This document shows positions 17,191 to 25,933 of a stretch of DNA of 64,000 nt, in pieces. The translations under genes were made by a program, and so were the position numbers. Positions within the stretch are counted from its first letter, which is position 1, and each line of letters begins with the position of its first letter. The notes under the pieces were generated by a model. It saw nothing but the letters and a program-made list of their open reading frames with translations. It was not told where the DNA came from and did not search any database. Source of the stretch: Marinobacterium aestuarii (lineage in GTDB: Bacteria > Pseudomonadota > Gammaproteobacteria > Pseudomonadales > Balneatricaceae); contig NZ_CP015839.1 in NCBI RefSeq assembly GCF_001651805.1, forward strand, positions 5,127,609 to 5,191,608, in the 5' to 3' direction.

Positions 17191-17860
17191 TTGCGGTAGT
17201 TTGACGGTTCATTTTGCGCCTTGCTGGCGCGTCACTTTCTTTGCTCGCGCGAAAGAAAGTAACCAAAGAAAGCGCGCCCCAATTAAGCCTTTTCGCTGCG
17301 CGCTGCAGCCATTGTGCGGGCGCCGCTAACGCACATCCATGTGCTAATCGGCGTCGATACAGTCCCTGTATCGCCCCTTCGGGCCTGATCGCACAATGCC
17401 TTCAGTGCTCGCCGGCATACGGCCAGAGATGGCCGGTAGCCAGATAATGCAGGAGCAATTTTCTGCTCATAAGGGGGATGGTCGTTCTGCCATATTGGCG
17501 GGGCGGTGATGTTGAGTTCGGGTCCGTACCCATTGGACAGACCAGGGCGTCGAAGCATTTCTGCGGCACCAACAGTGCCAGGGGCGACAATCTACTTCAA
17601 CCAAGAGTGACTCCCATTCCTTGCACCATAGAGGTGACTTCATAGGCTCAATAAATAGGTATACTGTCCCCGGGATGCTCATTCGTGAGCAAGTTTTCGC
17701 AGTCATGAAGACAAGCAAGTCGGTCTGAGCGATTAAGAAACGGAGCCAAGTCGAACTAACGATATTACGAGCCTTGGCCAAGAACACAGAGCAAGGGAAT
17801 CTCAATAACCATAGGTCGCAGACTGATTATTTTTATGGCCATCAATCTTGGAGAATAACA
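17191..17860. other. Intergenic region with a palindromic dispersed-repeat-like segment
   Basis: A 670-base stretch without a supported gene. At 17,234-17,260 a near-perfect inverted repeat (ACTTTCTTTG..CGAAAGAAAGT) is followed by AACCAAAGAAAGCGCGCCCC, a sequence type I know as a recurrent noncoding repeat in many proteobacterial genomes, often miscalled as small proteins ending KKVTKE-SAP. From about 17,590 the composition becomes more AT-rich and continues into the following gene. Confidence 0.55.
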
Positions 17861-18475
17861 TTGATAAAATTCGATATAATCGGTGTACTCGGTCTTTCTA
17901 TTGGATTTTTATCACTACTAAGCCTTGCTTATTACTTTTATAGTACGTACAAGGATACACCAGATACGATTTACTCAAAAAATAGAGATGGAGGGCCATT
18001 ATCTTATCTGATAGCTTTTTTGAGGTTGATAGGCTGGTTTTTAGTTTTTAGCATGGGCTTTTACTCAGTCCTTTCTCTTCTTCCATTGGATATAATAGGA
18101 ATAAATATTAGTAAAGAGACGATCCATAATATCTTTGCGACAGTATCTTTTTTTATGACGCTTGGATCATTTTCAATCATGTCTTTTCCTTCTAAGGTAT
18201 TAGCTGCAAAAAGACAGGAAACCAGTAAAGTTATCGAGGCTCACGAACAAATGTATGCAGCCCAAGATGCGTGTGAAAAACTAGAATTTATGGTAGAAGA
18301 ATTGGAAGCTATTTGCAAAGATCCCAGTAATTTACCTAAGGTGGTTAGTTTGTTGATCGCACGCGAGAGAGTGTGTCAGGATCCGGACAAGAAAGCACAA
18401 ATCACTCAAGTTAGAATATCTGCACAAAGGTTGCGCCGGCATATCAAGCTACTTGAAGATAAGGCATATAAGTAG
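17861..18475 (+). CDS. Hypothetical membrane protein with C-terminal coiled-coil
   Basis: I do not recognise this family. The preferred start is a TTG at 17,861 with GGAG seven bases upstream, giving about 204 residues; the open frame extends 29 codons further upstream without an obvious ribosome binding site. It has three hydrophobic segments: about residues 8-25 (LGLSIGFLSLLSLAYYFY), 50-70 (YLIAFLRLIGWFLVFSMGFY) and 85-115 (IFATVSFFMTLGSFSIMSF). A charged helical tail follows, rich in Lys, Glu and Gln, probably a cytoplasmic coiled coil. Codon use is AT-rich compared with the flanking genes and it sits between two direct repeats, so it was probably acquired. Function unknown; a role in an accessory or defence context is only a guess. 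Confidence 0.6.
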   Translation: MIKFDIIGVLGLSIGFLSLLSLAYYFYSTYKDTPDTIYSKNRDGGPLSYLIAFLRLIGWFLVFSMGFYSVLSLLPLDIIGINISKETIHNIFATVSFFMTLGSFSIMSFPSKVLAAKRQETSKVIEAHEQMYAAQDACEKLEFMVEELEAICKDPSNLPKVVSLLIARERVCQDPDKKAQITQVRISAQRLRRHIKLLEDKAYK

Positions 18476-18690
18476 ACTGGAGGCTAAAAATATTTCTGTT
18501 TATAAATCGACCTGTCTTGATCGCAGACTCCAAACCCTGAGAGGATGGAGTCATTAATTCGAAAACGAAATATTCTGCAGGCTTGGCTCTCGGGACTCTG
18601 CTGCGACCGGAACTTCGAGGGCTAGTACTGGAACGTCGAATCAAGCCGGCAAGCGAGCAGCCCATTGGGGAATAATTTCCAGGGGCCGCC

Positions 18691-18783
18691 ATGCTCCGCG
18701 TGGGAGACCTTGATACAGTGCTGACTGGTGATGCTACAACGATTACCAAAGAGGATATTCTGTCAAAGCACCCTGATGAATAA
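18691..18783 (+). CDS. Possible 30-residue ORF or gene remnant
   Basis: ATG preceded by AGGGG at five bases, encoding 30 residues with the acidic end TITKEDILSKHPDE. An in-frame stop lies just upstream. It has the look of a protein C-terminus, so it may be the tail of a lost gene. No family recognised. Confidence 0.2.
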   Translation: MLRVGDLDTVLTGDATTITKEDILSKHPDE

Positions 18784-18790
18784 AGTTCAC

Positions 18791-18849
18791 AGGGTCAAAT
18801 CTTGCTTTTTGCCCCTCCGGTACGACACCAAGGCAAAAGACCTGACCCT
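18791..18849. repeat. Inverted-repeat hairpin with AGGGTCA(a/g)(a/g)TCTT ends
   Basis: AGGGTCAAATCTTGCTTTTTG at the left is matched by the complement of CAAAAGACCTGACCCT at the right. Hairpins with AGGGTCAGGTCTT ends are common next to Y1/REP-type transposase genes in gammaproteobacteria; no transposase is present here. Confidence 0.45.
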
Positions 18850-18859
18850 CATTCTCCGC

Positions 18860-18981
18860 ATTACCAGTTGTGTGATAGGTTGAGTTGATATGCCAGAGGC
18901 TCCTGAAGTTAAAAGCCGGTCGGTGGCGGTGGTCATGTCTACTTATTGAAAGTACGTACGCTTTCGGGACAGAGCGAGCAT
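18860..18981 (+). repeat. Imperfect direct repeat, right copy
   Basis: Second copy of the 17,065-17,190 sequence, beginning ATTACCAGTTGTGTGATAGG. It reproduces the last codons and stop of the oxidoreductase gene plus about 90 bases downstream, 1.8 kb away and in the same orientation. Confidence 0.7.
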
Positions 18982-19115
18982 TACACTATCACTGCAAGGT
19001 TATGCTCCAGCCGCCGCTTTAGCGTTCGGTTGGAGCACGCTGTTGAAGCCAGCCCTCATTTCCCGTTAACTCAACGGCACTGTTTTCGGCTTTAGTCAGA
19101 TTCGAATCGAAGTCT

Positions 19116-21002
19116 TTAAACTGTGTCAAATTTCGAAGTGGACCAGATAGTCTTGGCAACCTGTTGGTAAAGTTCTCCGCGCTCTGTGATCGCTGCATCA
19201 CCAAATTTCGCGATTGAATTTACAGATATCCCCGCCTGAATCAATCCTTCGCGCGCAGAAGGGTTGTTCTCAAAGAACTGAGCCGTCAGACTCTGGCAAA
19301 GAACATTCTCCGTCGCATAGACACCTAGTTTCTGGGAGTAAGGTTTACATTTTAGAGATCTGTTACGCCCCCGAGGGAGAAGGACTAACCCTCCGAGATA
19401 ATTTCTTCTTTGTAAATAATTTGAGTCATTTGAAAAATCCCAGTCTTCACTAGCATCGGCCTTAGATTCTTCAATGACTTCAGATAATATATGCTCTATA
19501 TCGAAAGTTTTTGCTCCTAGAGAGCGATCTATATAGCCAGAAAATCTAACAGAGTTAGTTTGGGAACAGATGTTTTCTAAAAACTCTCCGAAGCGACCCA
19601 ATATGTGCAGAATATCTTGCCGTTTTGCTCTTCCATATGATAATTCCGCAACATTATTTATATCGCCTACGTACTTACTGGCCTCGTCTTTCAATGTAGA
19701 CCGAAGACTATCAACATCAAGATTTCGTATTTTTTTAGCGAAATAAAATATGCTGTCTCTTACGTTATCGTACGTATTATCTTTGCCACTTATCACTCGG
19801 CTCGTAGCAAAAACATCTAGAAAAAAAGAGACAAGCTTTATTTTTGTATTTACGTCAGCACTTGTATCCCCTATTTTTATTGATGCGAGTATTAACATTG
19901 CTTGCAAGGTTAGGTTTCTGGATCCGTTATAGAATAAATGGGGAAAGGCGGTAGACCAGCCTGATTCGGCTGCCTTTACTTTCGTATATATTTTTGCATA
20001 AAATGGCATTGTTTCCGATATCAACTGTTGAAAGTCATCACTATTACTAAGCCCAATACGCTCGCGGTTATCAATCAACCAGCGATGATACGAATCACCT
20101 ATCACCTCAAAGTCTCCTGGAGAATCCCCACGGCTTTTACCACGAATCGATTCACCATATTGAGATCTAAGCCAAGTTTTCAAAAATTGACTATCTTCTT
20201 CTGACGATATTTTCTTAAGACCGCTAACGGTTTCGATCCAGTGTTCATGCGACTCAGAGTTCGCTTGGTCGTCATTTATATTGGACAGAAGATAGCCTTT
20301 GAGTAGATCTATAGGGCTGAGCTTTAGGCCTCTGTCATTCATTGTTACGAACACCCTATGAGCATCTTGCTCACTAGGAACGCCTATCTCAGTAAGAAGA
20401 ACTTTGTTCACAACAAAGTCAGAAAAGAATGGAAGTAATCCCTCAAGTATCTGGCTATCCAGATAGTTCTCTATACTTCCAAAAAGATCAAAGAGGCGCT
20501 TTCCGCTCTGATCTAGGCCTTGAACTGACTCCACATTGGACGATAAATCTTGATCCTTCACCGAAGCATCGAGAAGCAGGTTGAATAACTGTGCTCTAGG
20601 TCCATCAAATGATAGATTGTAATCCTTATCTCCCCATAACTCCCTGCGAATGAGGCTGTCCAGATCCGCAAGGCTAAGCGAAGGGTCAGTCAATTTCTTC
20701 CGTTGGAACCAAGACAAAAGGAGTGTGATGGTAGTCAGACGCTGCTGACCGTCGATAATTGACTTTACTCCATCTGCCACCGAAGTGGTTATAATGGTTC
20801 CTAGAAAATAGTCTTCATAGGAGCCGACATCTTTACGCCCGTGATCAGAGGAATAGTTATCTAGAAAAGCTCCTTGGAGGTCCGTAAGAAGCTCTCTGAA
20901 CTGCTTCTCTGTCCATTTGTAGTCTCTTTGGTACGTAGGTAGGCTGTATTTATTCTGAAGCGCCTGATTCACCGTCTGGCGGTCAAAAGTGATGTTGCTC
21001 AT
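19116..21002 (-). CDS. DUF262 and DUF1524 domain protein (GmrSD-type nuclease)
   Basis: A 628-residue two-domain protein. The N-terminal DUF262 (ParB/Srx-like NTPase) domain has YQRDYKW at residues 24-30 and IIDGQQRLT at 82-90, plus VFVTMNDRGLKLSPIDLLKG at 217-236. The C-terminal DUF1524 domain has the HNH-like FDIEHIL at 500-506 and NYLGGLVLLP with RNRS at about 534-549. In this family DUF262 binds and hydrolyses nucleotide and DUF1524 cuts DNA; GmrSD and BrxU are type IV restriction enzymes attacking modified phage DNA (established for those members). No methylase or BREX genes accompany it, so it would act alone. Codon use is AT-rich and the gene lies in an accessory region. Activity on modified DNA is inference. 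Confidence 0.82.
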   Translation of the reverse strand: MSNITFDRQTVNQALQNKYSLPTYQRDYKWTEKQFRELLTDLQGAFLDNYSSDHGRKDVGSYEDYFLGTIITTSVADGVKSIIDGQQRLTTITLLLSWFQRKKLTDPSLSLADLDSLIRRELWGDKDYNLSFDGPRAQLFNLLLDASVKDQDLSSNVESVQGLDQSGKRLFDLFGSIENYLDSQILEGLLPFFSDFVVNKVLLTEIGVPSEQDAHRVFVTMNDRGLKLSPIDLLKGYLLSNINDDQANSESHEHWIETVSGLKKISSEEDSQFLKTWLRSQYGESIRGKSRGDSPGDFEVIGDSYHRWLIDNRERIGLSNSDDFQQLISETMPFYAKIYTKVKAAESGWSTAFPHLFYNGSRNLTLQAMLILASIKIGDTSADVNTKIKLVSFFLDVFATSRVISGKDNTYDNVRDSIFYFAKKIRNLDVDSLRSTLKDEASKYVGDINNVAELSYGRAKRQDILHILGRFGEFLENICSQTNSVRFSGYIDRSLGAKTFDIEHILSEVIEESKADASEDWDFSNDSNYLQRRNYLGGLVLLPRGRNRSLKCKPYSQKLGVYATENVLCQSLTAQFFENNPSAREGLIQAGISVNSIAKFGDAAITERGELYQQVAKTIWSTSKFDTV

Positions 21003-21334
21003 GATCTTCCTTTAGTCAAATATTTATCGGCGTGCCTGCGCAATAGATAATATTAAGATAACACAGCCATTCTCCTCCGTTGAAAACGTGCATGCGTTTT
21101 AATGTGTTTGCCGTGCGAAAACACTACAGCCACCAATCCGTAATATCTTGATATTGAAGCATTTCATCTCCCAATACCAGTGAGAACTGAGTACACCGTC
21201 GCAGCGATTCGCGCATCCAGGCACCTTTGGGTCGACAGTGAAAACCGCCTCGCAGGTAGTCCTGAACAGGACGGCTGTTATGAAAGAAACCGCAAATCGA
21301 GTAGGAGGAGGCCTCGCGGCCTCCGTCCTCTCAC

Positions 21335-21366
21335 ACCACCGTACGTACGGTTCCGTATACGGCGGT
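21335..21366 (-). ncRNA. Group II intron domain V hairpin
   Basis: The minus-strand sequence pairs ACCGCCGTA with TACGGTGGT around an inner GGAACCGTACG part, a 32-base hairpin with the shape and position of catalytic domain V: directly after the maturase stop and before the domain VI hairpin (GGAGGCC..GGCCTCC). This element shows the ribozyme 3' half is still present. Confidence 0.75.
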
Positions 21367-21569
21367 TCATGTCATACTTTTGAGCCGATGGTATTGAGCC
21401 ATTAGCGATACCAGTCCGATTCGATCAAACACCTTTTTTGGCAGCGCCTGATTCAGATGCGAGGCGCCTGAGTTCCACCACGGGCCCCGCCCATTGGTGG
21501 CACTGCGCCACGCGCGTTCTTCAGACAACCCCAACCGCATCAGCATCTTGGCGCGGGTGAACGGTGCAT
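21367..21569 (-). pseudogene. ltrA: Group II intron maturase, 3' part
   Basis: The C-terminal end of the intron maturase, cut off from the rest of its gene by the IS21 element. Residues FTRAKMLMRLGLSEERAW, NGRGPWWNSGASHLNQALP and the end IGLVSLMAQYHRLKS are typical of the C-terminus of bacterial maturases without an endonuclease domain. The stop codon is followed at once by domain V. The frame upstream of about 21,570 runs into IS terminal repeat sequence, so no functional protein is expected from this part. Confidence 0.78.
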
Positions 21570-21807
21570 ATTCCGACCCATCGTGAACAGCCATTCCGGC
21601 GGAACGTGAACACCCATTCTGGTTCAACGTGAACACCTGTTCCGGCCCAAGGTGAACATTTTTGCCGGATTTCCGGAATCGCCGTTCACGGCACCGGAAT
21701 CACTGTTCATCTTCCCGGAATCAGTGTTCACGTTTGTCCGGAATATTTCTTAACGCGTTGATATTTAAACTTATTTGGTAACCTTTCCGCATTTTCAGGG
21801 AGAGGCT

Positions 21808-23349
21808 ATGCCGGCTAAGAGGATCACAATGCGTAAAATCCGAGACGTTCTCCGCTTGCGGCTTGCCGCCGGGCTGTCGATCCGACAGATCAAGGACAGC
21901 ACCAAAATCAGTGTCGGGGCCATCCAGAAGCTGCTGCACAAAGCCGATGAGCTCGGGCTTGCCTGGCCCTTGCCCGACGAGCTGGACGACAGCCAGTTGG
22001 CGCGGCTGTTCTATCCCAGTGCCGACACAGCTCCCTCGACCCGTTACCAGGTCCCCGACTGGTCTGCCCTCCATCAGGAACTCAAGCGCAAGGGCATGAC
22101 CAAGCAGCTGCTGTGGGAGGAGTACACCCAGCAGTATCCCAACCGCTGTTACAGCTACTCCCAGTTCTGCGACCGTTACCGCCATTGGTGCGGTCAGCAG
22201 AAGCGGTCGATGCGCCAGACGCACCGGGCCGGCGAGAAGTGCTTCGTCGACTACTGCGGGCCGACGGTGCCCATCATCTGCGCCAGCACCGGCGAGGTGC
22301 ACCAGGCGCAGGTGTTTGTGGCGGTGCTCGGGGCCTCCAACTACACCTATGCCGAAGCGACCCTGAGCCAGTCACTGCCGGACTGGCTGGGCAGTCATGT
22401 GCGGATGCTGGAGTACTTTGGCGGAGCCACCGAGATCGTGGTGCCCGACAACCTCCGCAGCGGTGTCAGCCGGGCCTGTCGCTACGACCCGGACCTGAAC
22501 CCGAGTTACCAGCACTGGGCCGAGCATTACCAGGTCGCGGTGGTGCCGGCGCGCCCGTACCGGCCGAAAGACAAAGCCAAGGCCGAAGTTGGTGTGCAGA
22601 TCGTCGAGCGCTGGATCCTGGCCCGCCTGCGCCACCACAGCTTCTTCTCGCTGGCCGAGGTCAACCAGTGTATCCGCGCCTTGCTGGAGGAGCTGAACCA
22701 GAAACCGTTCAAGCAACTGCCGGGCAATCGTCGGCAGGCCTTCGAACAGCTGGACCGGTCGGCGCTGCGGCCGCTACCCAGTCATCCCTACCGCTATGTG
22801 GCGATCAAGCCGGTCAAGGTCAACATCGACTACCACGTCCAGTACCAGCAACATCACTACTCGGTACCGCACCAATACGTGGGCGAGACCCTGGAACTGC
22901 ATGCCAGCGACACCTTGATCACCCTGTACTTCCGGCAACGGCCGGTCGCCTCCCACCCGCGCAAGCACCGGCCCGGCACCACGACTGAGGCCAGTCACAT
23001 GCCCAAACGCCACCAGAAACAGCAGCAGTGGACGCCCGGCCGACTCAAAAACTGGGCCAAGGACATGGGCCCCGAGGTGCTGGTCTGGGTGGCCGAGCAG
23101 CTGGCAGCCAAGGCCCATCCCGAGCAGGCCTACCGGGTCTGCCTGGGGCTGCTCAACCTCAGCCGGGACTATCCGGCCACACGGCTGGACGCCGCCTGCG
23201 GCATCGCCAACCGGGAAGGCCTGATCCGTCTGAAGCAGATCAAATCGATCCTGCACAGCAACCGTGACCGGGTGCCGGAGCCGGTCAACCTCCAGACCGA
23301 GCTGTCCCAGCAGCACGAAAACATCCGTGGCCCCCACAGCTTCCACTAA
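21808..23349 (+). CDS. istA: IS21-family transposase IstA
   Basis: A 513-residue DDE transposase. The N-terminus (ITMRKIRDVLRLRLAAGLSI) is a helix-turn-helix. The catalytic core has the first Asp in CFVDYCGPTVPI, the second in VVPDNLRSGV and the Glu in DKAKAEVGVQIVERW, followed by the C-terminal domain with NIDYHVQYQQHHYSVPHQYV typical of IS21 IstA (IS408/IS1326 group). I chose the ATG at 21,808 with GGGAGAGG directly upstream. Reading frame intact, so the element may be active. It works with IstB, which starts 26 bases downstream. Confidence 0.92.
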   Translation: MPAKRITMRKIRDVLRLRLAAGLSIRQIKDSTKISVGAIQKLLHKADELGLAWPLPDELDDSQLARLFYPSADTAPSTRYQVPDWSALHQELKRKGMTKQLLWEEYTQQYPNRCYSYSQFCDRYRHWCGQQKRSMRQTHRAGEKCFVDYCGPTVPIICASTGEVHQAQVFVAVLGASNYTYAEATLSQSLPDWLGSHVRMLEYFGGATEIVVPDNLRSGVSRACRYDPDLNPSYQHWAEHYQVAVVPARPYRPKDKAKAEVGVQIVERWILARLRHHSFFSLAEVNQCIRALLEELNQKPFKQLPGNRRQAFEQLDRSALRPLPSHPYRYVAIKPVKVNIDYHVQYQQHHYSVPHQYVGETLELHASDTLITLYFRQRPVASHPRKHRPGTTTEASHMPKRHQKQQQWTPGRLKNWAKDMGPEVLVWVAEQLAAKAHPEQAYRVCLGLLNLSRDYPATRLDAACGIANREGLIRLKQIKSILHSNRDRVPEPVNLQTELSQQHENIRGPHSFH

Positions 23350-23375
23350 CGCCTTCACGCACCCAAGGAAAAACC

Positions 23376-24131
23376 ATGAGCACTCAGACTCTGGCGCAGC
23401 TGCGCCACCTCAAACTCGGCGGCATGGCCCGCGCCCTGCAAACCCAGCTGGAACAGGTCGGCACCTATGAGGGACTGCCGTTTATCGAGCGGCTCGGCCT
23501 GCTGGTCGAGCAGGAAAGCCTGAGCCGGGACCACCGCAAGCAGGAGCGCCTGGTACGGCAGGCACGCTTCAAGCTCAGCGCCACCGTGCAGGACATCGAC
23601 TACCAGCATCCGCGTAACGTCAGTCAGGCCCAAGTCGCCCGGTTGGCGCAGGGGGACTGGATCGAGCGGGCCCAGAACCTGCTGATCACCGGACCCTGCG
23701 GCAGCGGCAAGACCTACCTGGCCTGTGCGTTGGGCCACAGCGCCTGCCTGCGGGGCTACAGTGTCCGCTATTACCGGCTCTCGCGCCTGCTGCTGGAACT
23801 GACTCAGGCCAAGGCGGACGGCAGCTACCACGCGCTTCTCAAGCAGCTGGCGAAGGTCCAGCTGCTACAGATCGACGACTGGGGACTGGAGCCACTGAAG
23901 CCGGCCCACCGCAACGATCTGATGGAGATCATGGACGACCGCCACGGTCAGACCTCGACGCTGGTGATCAGCCAGTTGCCGACCGATCAGTGGTACGCCA
24001 GCATCGGCGACAACACCCTGGCGGATGCTATCCTGGACCGGCTGATGCACAACGCGCACCGCCTTCAGTTGAAGGGCGAGTCGATGCGAAAAATCCTCGG
24101 GCAGTTGACCGAAGATGAACACCTGAGCTAA
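23376..24131 (+). CDS. istB: IS21-family helper ATPase IstB
   Basis: A 251-residue AAA+ ATPase that binds target DNA and activates the IstA transposase. The N-terminal helical domain (LAQLRHLKLGGMARALQTQL) is followed by Walker A GPCGSGKT near residue 107-114, Walker B LLQIDDWGLEP near 166-176, and an arginine-containing sensor region ILDRLMHNAHRL. Full length for the family. It is co-transcribed with istA. Confidence 0.93.
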   Translation: MSTQTLAQLRHLKLGGMARALQTQLEQVGTYEGLPFIERLGLLVEQESLSRDHRKQERLVRQARFKLSATVQDIDYQHPRNVSQAQVARLAQGDWIERAQNLLITGPCGSGKTYLACALGHSACLRGYSVRYYRLSRLLLELTQAKADGSYHALLKQLAKVQLLQIDDWGLEPLKPAHRNDLMEIMDDRHGQTSTLVISQLPTDQWYASIGDNTLADAILDRLMHNAHRLQLKGESMRKILGQLTEDEHLS

Positions 24132-24207
24132 TAATCCCAAGGCGTGATGCGTTGAGAAATCAGGTGTTCACGTTCGTCCGGAATCGGTGTTCATCTTCGC
24201 CGGAATA

Positions 24208-25425
24208 CGCAAACGGGCGCTTCCACTGACGCCACAGGATCTTGCGCAGGTGGCGGCGGATCCAGCCGTCCAGCTGCTCAAAGACCCCCTTCACGTCCGC
24301 ATGTCGGAAGTAGTTCACCCAGCCCCGCAGTTTCGGGGACAGCATCTCCACCGTCCGGTAGATCTTCCGTCCCCGGCCTTTGCGGAACGCCAGCTTCAAG
24401 GCGCTCTTCAGCCGTTCAAGTGGTTTTTCGGCGACCTTCAAGCGGATATTCCGCTGGCGCGTGTCGACCGTATAACCGAGGAAGCTGCGCTTCCATGGCC
24501 GGTCCACCGCGCTCTTGGCACGGTTTACCTTGAGCTTTAGGCGCGTCTCGAGGAATCCGGTCAAAGAAGCCAGAACACGCTCGCCGGCTCGCTGACTATG
24601 CACATAGATGTTGCAGTCATCCGCGTAACGACAGAAGCGATGCCCTCTGCGCTCCAGTTCCCGATCCAGATCGGTCAACAGGATATTGGACAGCAGCGGC
24701 GAGAGCGGGCCGCCTTGCGGCGTGCCTTCCTGCCGCGCTGCCACTATCCCACCCTCAAGAATGCCGGCCTGAAGATAGGCCCGGATCAGCTTCAGCACCC
24801 CTTTGTCCTTGACCCTGCGTGCAACCCGGGACATCAGGATGTCGTGGTTCACACAGTCAAAGAACTGCTCCAGGTCGACGTCGACCACCCAGCGGCGACC
24901 TTCTTCCATATAAGTACGGGCTTGCTGGACCGCTTGCGCGGCACTGCGGCCCGGACGGAAGCCGTAGCTGTGCGCCGAGAACATCGGCTCGAACACTGGG
25001 CTCAGTACCTGATGCAATGCCTGCTGGATCAGGCGGTCGAGGACACTGGGAATGCCCAGCATACGGACACCGCCACCGGGCTTGGGGATCTCCACTTTGC
25101 GCACCGGTTGCGGACGGTAACGCCCGTCCAGCAGTAGCTGTTTGATCTGGGGCCAATGACGTTGCAGGTAGGGCTTGAGCGCCGCCACTGTCATGCCATC
25201 AACCCCGGGGGCGCCCTTGTTGCGGCGCACCCGATCGAAGGCCCGCAGCATATTGCCACGCGCCAGTACCGCCGACATCAGATCGACATCGGCCCCGCTC
25301 GGAAGTGCGTCTGTCTCCGCTGTGACCGGCATCGCCTCAGCCGGGGACTCTGACGGGTTCCGCCCGCCATCCGCGTCGGTGAGCAGCGCCTTTTCAGCGG
25401 CTGTATCTGCGATGTTCAGGGTCAT
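24208..25425 (-). pseudogene. ltrA: Group II intron reverse transcriptase/maturase, 5' part
   Basis: The first 400 or so residues of the intron-encoded protein. Reverse transcriptase blocks are intact: GAPGVDGMTV, RMLGIPSVLDRLIQQALHQV, SYGFRPGRSA, VVDVDLEQFFDCVNHDIL, EGTPQGGPLSPLLSNILL and the catalytic YADD in FCRYADDCNIYV. Domain X follows, with GWVNYFRHADVKGVFEQLD and LRKILWRQWKRP. The frame then enters the IS21 end and stops at 24,160 after about 16 foreign residues. The C-terminal 60 residues are at 21,367-21,569. The RT core might still fold, but splicing support is doubtful without the C-terminus. Confidence 0.85.
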
Positions 25426-25880
25426 CAAGGCACAGAGCTCCCGATTCGTATGACATGTTCAGCCCTTCAGTCTGCGGTAACAGACCTACTATGGCGTCTG
25501 CTGACATCTGCTATCCCATCCGGCCGCCTCGCGACGGCCGTAGCCAGAGGCAGGACAGCAGAGCTCCCAGGGTAAGACACGTGACCTTCACACTTATACC
25601 CGCCGCATTTACGTCCACCGTTTCCGTGCAAGAATGGGGCTTTGAAGATAATTGCCTCCTCACCCACGGCGACCGCCTCCTATGCGATTTCTGTTCGTCG
25701 GGCCAGTGCTTTGCCTTCGGCTTCCTTCAGATTCCACCTCGCGGTGGACACCCTTGCCGTTCGGCTAATCGTTCCCCTTGCCGGGCCGATAGTGGACTTT
25801 CACCACCAAGTCATCCGGCCGCCACCACGCGTACCGGAACAGCGCCAATCAAGGCGCTACGCGCCATGCCTGGCGCACAA

Positions 25881-25909
25881 CGACAAAGGCCCAGCATTGC
25901 TGCCAGGCC
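25881..25909 (-). terminator. Terminator hairpin forming the intron 5' exon
   Basis: On the minus strand GGCCTGGCAGCAATGCTGGGCC followed by TTTGTCGTT, directly before the intron start at 25,877. The same hairpin type closes glmS (38,515-38,542) and gcvP (33,619-33,646). Confidence 0.72.
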
Positions 25910-25933
25910 TTGTATGATGCTCGCGCTACGCTT

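Larger units (their letters stand above)
18476..19115. other. Gene-poor stretch with repeat remnants
   Basis: About 640 bases between the membrane protein gene and the DUF262 gene. It holds a possible 30-codon frame (18,691-18,783), a hairpin (18,791-18,849), the right direct-repeat copy (18,860-18,981) and an inverted repeat GCTCCA..TGGAGC (19,004-19,036) that could end transcription of the DUF262 gene. Confidence 0.5.
21570..24207 (+). mobile_element. IS21-family insertion sequence with multiple terminal repeats
   Basis: Carries istA and istB. Both ends contain several copies of a repeat with the core GTGAACA and CCGGAAT: at the left about four forward copies (21,570-21,650) then about three inverted ones (21,680-21,745); at the right two copies ending TTCGCCGGAAT at about 24,206. 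Arrays of terminal repeats are usual for IS21 elements. The element splits the group II intron maturase. I could not resolve an exact target duplication, so the limits are good to about ten bases. Confidence 0.85.
21296..25877 (-). mobile_element. Group II intron (apparent class C), interrupted by an IS21-family element
   Basis: Minus strand. The 5' end is GTGCGCCAGGCATGG at 25,877, the usual GUGCG start. The ribozyme 5' region is 25,426-25,877, the maturase gene follows, and domain V (21,335-21,366) and domain VI end at ...CTACTCGAT near 21,296. The maturase has no C-terminal HNH endonuclease, and the intron lies directly behind a terminator hairpin (25,881-25,909), both known traits of bacterial group IIC introns. 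Without the inserted IS21 element (about 2.6 kb) the intron would be about 1.95 kb. The exact 3' boundary is inferred from the AT end. Confidence 0.8.

Noticed and set aside
19003..19037. Possible integron attC-like inverted repeat
   Set aside because: The dyad GCTCCA..TGGAGC is present but the required outer seven-base core sites do not match, and there is no integrase or cassette array.
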